Of a stretch of DNA of 64,000 nt, positions 49,561-60,136 are shown one piece after another (within the stretch, counting starts at the first letter, position 1; the number at the start of each line of letters is the position of its first letter). A program made the translations under genes and the position numbers. This DNA is from Hybos culiciformis (taxonomy: Eukaryota > Arthropoda > Insecta > Diptera > Hybotidae): the NCBI GenBank assembly GCA_964007475.1, contig OZ023275.1:41969381-42033380 (forward strand), written 5' to 3'. The notes beneath the pieces are model-generated. The model was not told where the DNA came from. It made no database searches and was given only the letters and a program-made list of their open reading frames with translations.

Positions 49561-49870
49561 AGCTATCAGTCTTCATCGGACTCTTCAACTGCATTGAAGC
49601 TTTTTTTTTTTTTTGCATTTTTGCCGCGTACTCTTCAATTACAATGAATCATTTTTTTTTCCGCCAGCTATCAGTCTTCATCGGACTCTTCAACTGCAAT
49701 GAAGATTTTTTTTTTTGCATTTTTGCCGCGTACTCTTCAATTACAATGAATCATTTTTTTTTGCCGCCAGCTATCAGTCTTCATCGGACTCTTCAACTGC
49801 AATGAAGATTTTTTTTTTTGCAGTTTTGCCGCGTACTCTTCAACTGTAATGACCAATTTTTTTTTTTTTT
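49561..49870 (+). repeat. three-unit ~104-bp tandem repeat with T-runs
   Basis: Units start at 49561, 49666 and 49769 with AGCTATCAGTCTTCATCGGA. Each unit is itself two related halves: one with CGGACTCTTCAACTGCAATG, the other GCCGCGTACTCTTCAATTAC, each followed by a T-run of 8-13. The T-runs vary in length between units. The two long open frames across it are repeat artefacts. The compound two-half unit suggests a roughly 52-bp ancestor that doubled and then tripled. Confidence 0.85.
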
Positions 49871-49875
49871 GCCAG

Positions 49876-52800
49876 GCTCTCTTCTTGAAGTGTGAGGACT
49901 TCAAATTTTCAGTATTAAAGTAGGTCTAAAAGTTTTCCAGACTTTTCGAGAATTCTTGCAGATTTTCAACAAAGTGTCTACGATTTACAATTTGGAAGTT
50001 ATGGCCAGTTAACCAGCCAAGGATCGTTTTTTTTTTTAGTTTCAGGTGTGCAGAGAATAACTCGTTTTTATGGCTAGAACATTTGAAAAAAATAATAAAC
50101 AATAAGACCATTAAATTTTCCATCATTTTTAAACTGAAAATACATATAACATTACTTGTACAGATAATTCATTTTTTAATTTAAAGTTATGTATACAGCG
50201 ACGACGAGTACCGAAAATAAACTTTAATTTATGAAAATAACATTTTGCACAAAAAACTCATTCTTTTCAAATTTTAAACACATAAAAAATTCAAAAGAGT
50301 TAAAAACGTGCTTGAGTTAAAAATCACTTTCACTTTATCAAATATTAGGTATGTGTCGAATCAAATTTATTCATATCATGGATAAAAATATGAATATATG
50401 TAACTAGGAAATCACGTAGTTTGTTGATTCAAATGAGATATTGCATAAAAAAAAAAAAAATAAAAACATTCAAATCGATTAAACATAGAACTTATATCGA
50501 ATATCGAATGTACATTTGCGACAGACATTTACAAATTTTCTTGGACATATAGCCTGTAGGAATAATAAGAAAATAATATGAAAATATTAAAATTCTTTAA
50601 ATCATAACAATTTTAACTGAAATATATGTTAGGTATAGATGCATAATGTTAACTCGACTGTTTTCAACTTATTGGATTAATTGTGTTTTATACTCTTTGT
50701 CCGTGTTACAAATTTCCTTCTTTTACCCCATTTTTCATGAAAAATTAAAATATATTAAACATATTTTAACTTTCTGTCTGCCCGTCTGTCTGCCGTGCAC
50801 TAAAAATCTTATAATTATTAACTAATTAACCAGTTTCGATCGAACTAATGCCTGCCCAAATATGCTCGTTCCGTTTCATCGTTTCATGCAATCTTAAACG
50901 TGAGATATTATCATCCTTCATCTCACATAGGAATATATGAATAATATTTTTCTTAAATCCATCAAGATTATTTTTGAATTTTTTTGTGAATATTACGAAT
51001 TAGTGTTACTGACAAACATTTTTCGAAAATTATATTTTTAGAAAATAAAAAAAAAATATTAATGTTACGTATATACTACATATGAATGAGATTTTCATAA
51101 CTTTCTTTTTCGCTTTTGAAATAAAAAACAAGAAAAAACTTTTTTTTTTTATCCTTTTTATGGCTAAAAATTCATATCAATATTAGATATTTTTTGTTAA
51201 TATTTTTATTTCGATTTTATTATATTTTAAAATATTTTTTTTATTCATTTTGCATTCAGTACGCAAAATACAATACGTTATATTTCAAAAAATAAAAAAA
51301 AATATTTTATTTCTAAAACTTTTTTTTCATATTTTTTATTTTACTTATATAATAATAATATAACATATTATATACGAGCATAACAAAAAAAAAAAAAACT
51401 CTGCACTGATTTGAAGAAAATAAAAACAAAATTAATGTATTTTTCTACTTTGGATTGCTTAGTAGGTAGTACTACCTACGATTGTATACCAGTGAATAGT
51501 TTTTGTTTGCTATTATTATGAATTATATGTTTTCGATTTTGATTATATTAGAACTAGTTTCTTAAAAAGTTTAATTACATTATTTTTGTAAAAAATCGGT
51601 TCAAATTATTTTATTTTTAAATTCCTTTAAATCTGAAGCGTGTCGAATACCAGGAACAAAAAATGAATAATATTTTATTATATGTGCTTCAATCTTATAA
51701 TATAGACTGTCTGCACTGCACAAATGCGACTGAAAATTGTAGTGAAAAAGTGGAGAAAAGCAAAAAAGATGGAAGTATCTCCAAATTAGCCTTTAACACT
51801 ATTTATCCTTTGTATTTTATTTATTTATTAATGAGGTAAAAGCCAGTTTAAAGGTTCTTAGGTTAATTCTTATAGGTTAGTTTGTATGCAATGGTTAATT
51901 TTTAGGTTCAAGTTTTTCACTATTTTCCCACTAACTGTCCCTGTATAAAGAACAATTAAACACGATGAAAATTTAGAAAAATTCTAAATATCAAACTAAT
52001 TGTATATTGTTTTTTTTTAATTAATACAATAAATTAAAATAAATCTTGAAAAATTAGAAACAAAAAATCATAATAAATTAAAATTAAATTGTTTAGAAAA
52101 TTCTTTATTTTATGAATTCTTATTTTTTGTTGTAGATCCTATGAATCCTTGCATTTCCTCTATTTTGATTTTTTGTTTTTTTTTTGTTAGTTTTCCACAA
52201 GGATGAATAAATATTCTAAAACATAAAATATTTTTTTTAGCTATGTAAGTTTTTATTTATGTAGGTACATATATAGTAAAAAAAATATGAATTTTATGAC
52301 ATTTATTCATGCTTTTTTTTAGAGACTTAGTGGAATTTTTCACTAGGGAAATATGTATAGTGTTTTTGTTGATTTGGTGAAAATTTACTTTGTTTTTTTT
52401 TTTTTGTTATTTTCTTTTCTTTTTTTTTAGAGAGAGTTAAATTACTCTTGGAATACTTTTATGGATTACTTAAGGGTAAGAAAATTTTACGAAGAAAAAT
52501 TATTTTGGTGACAATGAATATAAATTCATGCAACGTGTTTTTTATTTTTATATGAAATATTAGATTGTTAAAAGGTTGAATCTTTTCAATTTAACAAAAA
52601 AAACAACAAAAAAATACAACATAAAACATAAAAATTGTATTTGAAACATAATACGTAAAACAGAAGATGATGTTATTCAAGTTGAAGTATTTTAGGCCAC
52701 TTTATAAAATGAGAAAATAATAATTAGAATATACTCAAAAACCCAATGTTAATGTTTTTTTAAATTTTAAGTACAATATACTTACACAGTTAATTTTTGT

Positions 52801-54657
52801 GGACAAACTGGGTGTATAGTAGAGATTTTCAGTATAGGGAATTCAAGTAGAACTCTATCAGAGATCGCAAATGAAAAGCATATTTTGAAATACACTATTT
52901 TTCATTGAAATCTTGGTACTTTAAACAAACAAAGAAACTTTTTTGGTACATTGGGAACATGGTACTAATGTACCTGTCAAATGGATTAGCAAATGGATTG
53001 AACAATATTATTTGTTATTTATGTAATACGCCTAATACCTATCAAAATAAAGTTCTTTGAAATGAGTACACATATAGTATTATAAAACCTGGTGTTTGAA
53101 TTTTGACAGATTATTTTAGTATTTTTAATTTTTAATATAACAAAACTAAATGTGGAGAATTAAGGTCTTATGCAAGGAAATAAAGTTAATTAAATAAATA
53201 AATTATATTATTTTTGTCCTTAATTATTCAAGATCCTTTAAATAGCTGGTTTTTTCTTTGCTTAAGGAAACATACAAAATAAAGCGTATAATAAACTATG
53301 TACATATACCATTAATGTTGAGAAGATATTATCATCTTAAAAATAAAAACAAAAGCTTCTAAAAGATTTAATATATAAATTTTAAGAGATCATTAAAATT
53401 AATCCTCATTATGGGTTCATGTTCCATTTCAAAATTATATGACATTAATACTATATACATATAAAAACTTACGCAAAAACATATATCGTAATATTATGTA
53501 TTTATATAAAAAACACATTATGAGCTGTTTACCTTTATTAATGCTATTTTCTTTATGATATAATTTGAATTAATAATAAATAAATCGTTATAAACAAGAA
53601 AAATTTTTCTTTAAAAAATGAAAATGCCAAATTTTTTTAATTTATTTCATAGACAAGAATTTGACATTCCAAAGCCTTGTTTTTTTTTGTATTATATATG
53701 AATTGAAGTTTTATGGTGTCGTTGTAGTGCCTATTTTCTATCAATCCTTGAATAAGTATTTAAGTTATTCAGAAGTTTTTGGTATGAAGAAAATATTTTT
53801 CCAAACAAAGAAATTGCCTTAATACACATAAATTTAATTAACTTATAAAAGTCTAGCAAAGCATCTTTATCTAATTAATTCATCAAATTCCAACAATTAA
53901 CCAAAAAGAAATATCTTACCTTGAACTTTAATTATAAGTTACCAGTAAACCTGAACTACGTGATATGATTTCAAGAATCATTTATTTATATCATACTTAA
54001 TAAATTTTTATTAGATTTTAATCTTAAAATTGTTCAATACTATGATAATATTGATAATAATGGCAGTAAATAATTTTTTTGCAAATCTTACAAATGAGAG
54101 ACAAATGAAACTATATGTTAATATCAATAAAAAATAATTTTAATTAAACTAATATGAGGGGATGTATTAGTATGTAGTAGAAACATATTTGACTTAAAGC
54201 TTAGCTAGGATCATGTAAATGAATGTGCAGGTTTATAATTTTGTACATTCGAGAATTTTTTGAATATTATCATACCGAAATCACCCTCAATTATACTATT
54301 ACAGCCCTGTCGAACGTCAAAAATGTTTCGTATAAGCAATTGATCAATAAAAAACTTTAATTTTTTTCTTTGATTTTAACTATATATTAATTTTTATATT
54401 TCTTTATTGTTAACACTTTATGCAATACAATTCAAAGCATTTGTGAAATAATTTTATGAAACAAATATGAGTGATAAAAATATGCAAAAATTAAATAAAG
54501 ATACATGACATGAATTATGAGTTATAATATCTCATATAATGTTGCCTTGCAGAAATATGTTTTATTTTTTTTAAAATATAGAATTTTGCAATAATTTTTA
54601 CCGAAAACATTATTTAATTTTAATTGATTGTTGTTTTTGTTGCTGATTAAACATATG
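49876..54657. other. AT-rich desert
   Basis: No supported gene. A minus-strand frame at 49926-50126 is preceded by no recognisable domain. The words CTGTCTGCCCGTCTGTCTGC at about 50774-50793 form a short CTGT-rich tract. Otherwise A/T runs only. Confidence 0.6.
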
Positions 54658-55358
54658 ATTATTTTCTACTAAATTTAAATGGGACTATCAGCTGGTATTA
54701 TAAAAATAAACTATGTAAATAAAACAAAAATTTATAACATATATTTATTCTCTCCTTTTTATTTATTTTTATTTCAATATTTCGGTGAATACTTTTTTAT
54801 CACCATCTTCAGGCAGTTACATAAAAATATCCATATATCACAATAAAATTAACCATTTAAAACATTACATTATATACATTTTAAAAAATAAATAAATAAA
54901 TAATTTAAATTAAACCAAACAAAAATTGAAATTAATTAAAAAATTAAAAATGACAAAAAAAATTAAATGAAAATAAAACATTTAATTTGGAAAAATATAT
55001 CCAATCGTCTATATAAAAATTCTGTATAAATTAAATGTTTTATTTTTATTTAATTTTTTTTGTCATTTTTAATTTTTTAATTAATTTCAATTTTTGTTTG
55101 GTTTAATTTAAATTATTTATTTATTTATTTTTTAAAATGTATATAATGTAATGTTTTAAATGGTTAATTTTATTGTGATATATGGATATTTTTATGCAAC
55201 TGCCTGAAGATGGTGATAAAAAAGTATTCACCGAAATATTGAAATAAAAATAAATAAAAAGGAGAGAATAAATATATGTTATAAATGTTTGTTTTATTTA
55301 CATAGTTTATTTTTATAATACCAGCTGATAGTCCCATTTAAATTTAGTAGAAAATAAT
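54658..55358. repeat. near-perfect palindrome, 331-bp arms
   Basis: Arms 54658-54988 and 55028-55358 pair base for base without indels around a 39-base loop, and only a few mismatches are seen (for example TTAC against TTGC at 54818/55198). The arms carry ATTTCGGTGAATAC and ATCACCATCTTCAGGC, i.e. on the plus strand of the right arm CTGAAGATGGTGA...TCACCGAAATA (55204-55239). Arm similarity is far higher than for the other inverted repeats here, indicating recent origin or homogenisation. It could be a fold-back element, an inverted dimer of a retroelement 3' end, or an assembly artefact. A transcript would form a long hairpin. Confidence 0.85.
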
Positions 55359-57000
55359 TATTTAATTTTTTTCGGAACAATAATCCTCGAATTTTAACTC
55401 TACCGTTTAATCAAATTTTCATATCGTACTACGAACTAGAAAATTCGAATTTTCGAATAGCTTGAAAACATAAATTTTAAACTTTCTAGAAACTTTTATT
55501 TTTCCTGTGTTTGTTAATTCAAAAAATTGTTTTAAGTTTTAAAGTTTTGTTTTTTATTACATTTCCGCAGATCTTAATAATGCTCATATTAACATCATCA
55601 TAGTACAATAATAACACACAAACTTTATGTACACAAAATGTTTGTAAATTACATATATTTTAACAAACGCATAAAGTTCATAATTTTTTTTTTGTCTTTC
55701 TTTAAAGTTCGTACAGTATTTTCAGTGGTTGCTTCTTAAAAACATATTAGTTTTCAAAAAATATTTACTTTTCAACCCACTAAACATGAAATAAAAATGT
55801 TTATTATGTTTTCTTAAACTAAAGAAAAACTATATTGAAAGAAAATTATTTTGTTTTCATACGGCGTTGTTACTTAAAATTGTGCTAACAATATGCTAAG
55901 GGTAGGCGAAAAAATTTGGTAGAAAAATTAGAATCTATGTTATCATAAATTATGATAATGAAAATATTTATTTCCATAAAAAATAATCTTAACTGATAAC
56001 TCTATATGTACGGTTGCAACCTTCGATTTTAAAAATTTCAAAATTCATTAAACTTCAATTTAATAAGAAACAATATTTTAAACTATAAGCTAAAGGAAAT
56101 TATAGACTTGAATTTAATATTTCTCATAACACTTTAAGAAGGTTTATTCAATTATGAAATTTTAATACTTATATCGGATTAGGATATTATTTCTAACATA
56201 AGTTTTGTTCTTATATGTATAAAAAGTTTTAATAGATTTATTGAATTACTAAAAATATATTATTCTTTTTTAATATCTTATACTAACTACAATATATACA
56301 AAAACCGAATAAAAAACTATATTAGGAAAAAATATCATTATATTTTTTGTTCATTATTATAAATATATAAATAATTCTTTCCACTATAGATATATCTGAA
56401 CCGACTCTTTGCATAAGCATACAAACATATATAAACGCTTTATTTATGTATATAATCCTTTCATGCATATGTACGTATATAAAAATAAATTCGTTTTATT
56501 TAGAACAGTTTTAATACATAATGTTTCATAAGTAAATATAATATATTATATTTATGTTAGATATAAATTTATTTGGATATGTCCTTAGTCTATTATCTTA
56601 AGTGGATCTTTTATGAACTCATATTATATATATAGAAAAAACCCTAGACATTATATCTATATAATTATAAGTTTGTCTACATTTTATTTTATTGTTATGC
56701 TTTTGTTCTATAAGTATAATTTATTTGACCATTAGGAAATCTTAACTATATAACAACATTATGAGCAGAATATTAGAATGCAATGATAACTTTGTGGAAT
56801 ATTAAATTTCAAAATATGGTTTTTAGTTAATTCAATTCTATCATAATTTTTACTTTTTAAATATATATTTATCTTTTCTTTGAAATTGTTTATTGAAAAT
56901 ATTTTTTGAAATTATTTGATGGGAAAGAAAATATGTCCATATATTTGGGTCAAAACTTTTTTTAAGAACTTATCTATCGTCAGAAAGATAATAATGTAAA
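55359..57000. other. AT-rich desert
   Basis: Nothing but A/T-rich DNA with scattered short palindromic words; no frame or repeat can be supported. Confidence 0.6.
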
Positions 57001-57002
57001 TA

Positions 57003-57474
57003 CAGGTAACCCTTGATTAACACGGTACTTGAATAACACGGTTTCGTTTTAACACGGTTGATAAATTGTAGCACACCCTTGACTAACACGATATTTTCTA
57101 TCACGGTTTTGAATTTACACGGTTTCAAAATTCAGAAAAAGCCTTAATTAATGCGGTTTCAAAATTTAAATTTGTATAATTTAAGTTGAATTTTTTTTTA
57201 AATAAACATAATTCTACATTTTCAAATTTAAACAATCTGAGTTGGCGTGTTTTTTTTTATTTCTTTTAATTTTTGAATTTATTTCTTTTAATTTTGTGTT
57301 AAATTTTTTCAATTTTCTTTTTTTACACTGAATAACAACTATTAAAAACATAAATAAGTTTTTTTTGGAACCAAACCCCATGACTTGTATTCATTGTTAG
57401 TCTCGATTAACACGATTTTAATTAGCACGGAATATTTTTGGAACCAAACTACCGTGTTAATCAAGGGTTACCTG
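57003..57474. mobile_element. pogo/Tigger-like MITE
   Basis: A 25-bp perfect TIR begins CAGGTAACCCTTGATTAACA at 57003 and ends with its complement at 57474. TA flanks both ends (57001-57002 and 57475-57476), the target duplication of Tc1/mariner/pogo elements. CAGGTAACCC starts are typical of pogo-like families. Inside, AACACGG words recur near the left end and AGCACGG and AACACGA near the right. At 472 bp and without transposase it is non-autonomous. Confidence 0.9.
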
Positions 57475-57476
57475 TA

Positions 57477-58246
57477 TTTAAAAATGTGTGTAACTTGATA
57501 CGATCCAAAGTTATTTTTAAAGTTATTTGGTCAATTGAACAGTTTATATACGTCATGAAATGAGTTCAACGCCTTGTAAATAATTCGGCATTTCGATCAG
57601 AAAATCAAATAATGGGATCAAATTTTTTGATAATACGTAACAAAACATGAACTGTACGTGTACAATACAAATAAAGGGTCAGGTGCAAATCAAAGATCAG
57701 GTGAACTGCGCAATTTTAAATGAATTTAATTTATGATTTAAATCAAAGTTGGAATTTTTATGCCACCATTGCTCTTCTTTAATCAATATAAACGTTGCTC
57801 AAAAAAATATATTTTGCTTCAAAAAAAAACAATATTTAAATGCAACTGAAATCATGGCAATTATTTAAATTTAAATTAATTACCACCATCAAAAACTAAA
57901 TAACCGTGATTATTGTAAAATATATTCAATTTATTCAAAAACTAATTAAGGAAAATCTGAGTTATTTATTTTAGTTTAACTGATTTATGGGTAAATTAAA
58001 ATTTATTCGTACTAAATTATTAGGTTGGCAGAATGATGATTAATTTTTTTTTTTTTTTCTGAGACAATGAATATAATTTCAAAAATTGATTTTAAAAATA
58101 AATAAAGGGTTGACGATAATAAAAATAATTATTAAGTTCCAAGTAAAAGAACGATAAGTTTTAAGTCGAGGTGAAAATAAAATTCCTAATCTTAATTCTT
58201 AATAGCATCTAATAAATATATAAATAAAACTTTTTTAATCGGAACT
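57477..58246. other. AT-rich stretch, nothing identified
   Basis: No frame, repeat or RNA gene is supported between the pogo-like MITE and the next element. Confidence 0.6.
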
Positions 58247-59155
58247 ATCCCGATCAACCATTCTTTATACTTACGTGAAGAATCTTTATTAAAATCACGA
58301 GTATTTGTCTTTACCGATTGCTAGCAATCGATGCGGGATTTTAAAGTTGTCCAGTCACAAATAAGTATTGATTGGTATCAAAAAATCTTTAACATATTTT
58401 CCGAAATAAATCAAAAAAAATTTTTGTTTATTTATTTTTTTTTTTTATTATAAATTTTTTTTCATATATATTTATATTTATTAGGTAATATTTATTTAAA
58501 TTACATTTTTAACACAATTTATTTTTGCACCGCTATCGGGGTTTGAACCTGCGTCCCTTACGTTCATGTGTTAGCATCTTAGCCATTCAGCTACACCTAT
58601 GATAATTTTTGCCAATCAAAAGTAAAATTTAAATTACTATTGATTTTTTAAAAATATTTATCGACTTTTATTACAAAAGTTAATTTTTATATGAAGAAAA
58701 ATATTAAAGAACTGCATCGAAATTTAGTGTTATAAAATTTAAAAGTTAAGTAAATATATGTATTCCGATATAAAAAATCATATCGTTCAGCAGTTCAAAT
58801 TCTTCAAAAAATGGTGACTATCCATAAAGATATTTCTGTTAAATTATTTTAAAGAAAATTAGAAAAATATTTTTATCGATTCATAAAGTTTTTCGACGTT
58901 TTCTGGTTATATCGAAATTTAACTAAAGTTTTATTGCAATCTTTTAAAGGCGATGCAATAAATATAAAGATTTTCTTTTAAAGAAAGTTTCAACGAAATA
59001 TGATAAATATTTTTAAAGTTAATTAACGTTTGTTAAATAATTTTGAATATTATTATAGAAGTGTAAAACATATTCTATATATCGATTTTTCTGCCCAATT
59101 CGGTGCAAGACTTTTAAATATTCTTCAAGAAATATAAAGAATGGTTGATCGGGAT
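58247..59155. mobile_element. 909-bp inverted-repeat element
   Basis: ATCCCGATCAACCATTCTTT at 58247 is complemented exactly at the right end (to 59155), and similarity continues inward through TGAAGAAT(C/A)TTTA for about 40 bp. The left subterminal region has a perfect 16-bp palindrome (CGATTGCTAGCAATCG, about 58316). No transposase frame. Target duplication is not clear. A tRNA-like sequence lies inside (58526-58600), so the element either captured or was invaded by a SINE. Confidence 0.7.
58526..58600 (-). tRNA. tRNA-like sequence, probably SINE head or tRNA pseudogene
   Basis: The minus strand reads GTGTAGCTGAATGGCTAAG (A-box-like) and, 30 bases on, GCAGGTTCAAACCCCGAT (B-box-like GGTTCAAACCC), giving correct spacing of an internal RNA polymerase III promoter. 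The D-arm and T-loop words are tRNA-typical, but the T stem (GCAGG against CCCGA) and acceptor stem pair poorly, so it is unlikely to be a functional tRNA. The 3' side runs into A/T-rich sequence, as in a SINE. Anticodon cannot be assigned. Confidence 0.5.
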
Positions 59156-59714
59156 TTAATAGTTCAAAAAAAAATGTATAAAAAATGTGAAAATTTCTTT
59201 TAGTTTTAGATTAAATTAAGTAATTATCAAACATGAATCGAAAGATTAATAAACACATACTTATATCGTAATATTTATTAATCAAATGTTAATATTAGCA
59301 CTAAAAAAGTGTTAACAGTGCTTCGTTTTAATTTTGTTTCTTCATTTATAGAATTTCATCAAAATAAAGTTTGTTTAAAGTTTTAATACCAAATATATGG
59401 TTTCATTCATTAAAGTTTAATCAGGAAATTAAAGTTGTGTTAACAATTTTTTTATTTAACTAAACTAAGTAACTATAAGTTTAATCATAAACAAAAAAAA
59501 ATAAAACATATTTTTTTTTAAATAAATATAAAGATAACCTCTCATAGTATCTTCAAATCAAATATTTACAAAAATAAACATTTGCTTTATTTGAAATCAA
59601 AAAATATGAAAATTCTTTAATTGTAAAAAACTATTTGCATTAAGATTAAGTTATTTGTATTAATTTTTTATGTTTTAAGTGCGATTTCTAAATAAAAAAA
59701 AATATAAGAATTTA

Positions 59715-60134
59715 CTTGCCATTTACACAGGATGTTTTCGAAGATTAAAATCAAGATTTTTTTTGACTGTGTGTGTAAAAGTTGTATAAAACGAAAAAAT
59801 CTTGATTTTAGTCTGGACTAAAAATCTTATTTTCTGTCAAAAAAAAAAAAAAAATGGAAAAAAAAAATTTTTAAAATAGAAATATCAAAGATATAATAAA
59901 TAAATGAAAAACTGAAAACGAAAAAAAATATTTTTGCTTTATTATATTTTTTTGATTTATAAATTTAAAATTAAAATCAAAATTTAAATAATTTTATTAA
60001 GAAAAATATTTTAATCCAAACTAAAATCTAGATTTTAATCTGGACAGTGAAAATTATTTCGGAGATTTTTACGAAAATACATTCAAAAAAAATCTTAATT
60101 TTAATCTTCGAAAACATCCTGTGTAAATGGCAGG
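59715..60134. mobile_element. 420-bp MITE with long TIR, TA target
   Basis: CTTGCCATTTACACAGGATG at 59715 and the complement of CCTGCCATTTACACAGGATG ending at 60134; the match continues inward for about 50 bp (GTTTTCGAAGATTAAAAT). TA stands on both sides (59713-59714 and 60135-60136), fitting a Tc1/mariner-type insertion, though a shorter TIR with another duplication cannot be excluded. Further inverted sequences (AATCTTGATTTTAGTCTGGA and TCCAAACTAAAATCTAGATT) make it fold almost along its whole length. No coding frame. Confidence 0.8.
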
Positions 60135-60136
60135 TA

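Noticed and set aside
49545..49805. Open frames with repeated SLHRTLQLQ / SVFIGLFNC text
   Set aside because: They arise from the 104-bp tandem repeat and change frame between units.
50774..50800. CTGTCTGCCCGTCTGTCTGC tract
   Set aside because: Simple-sequence-like; no boundary or companion repeat in the window.
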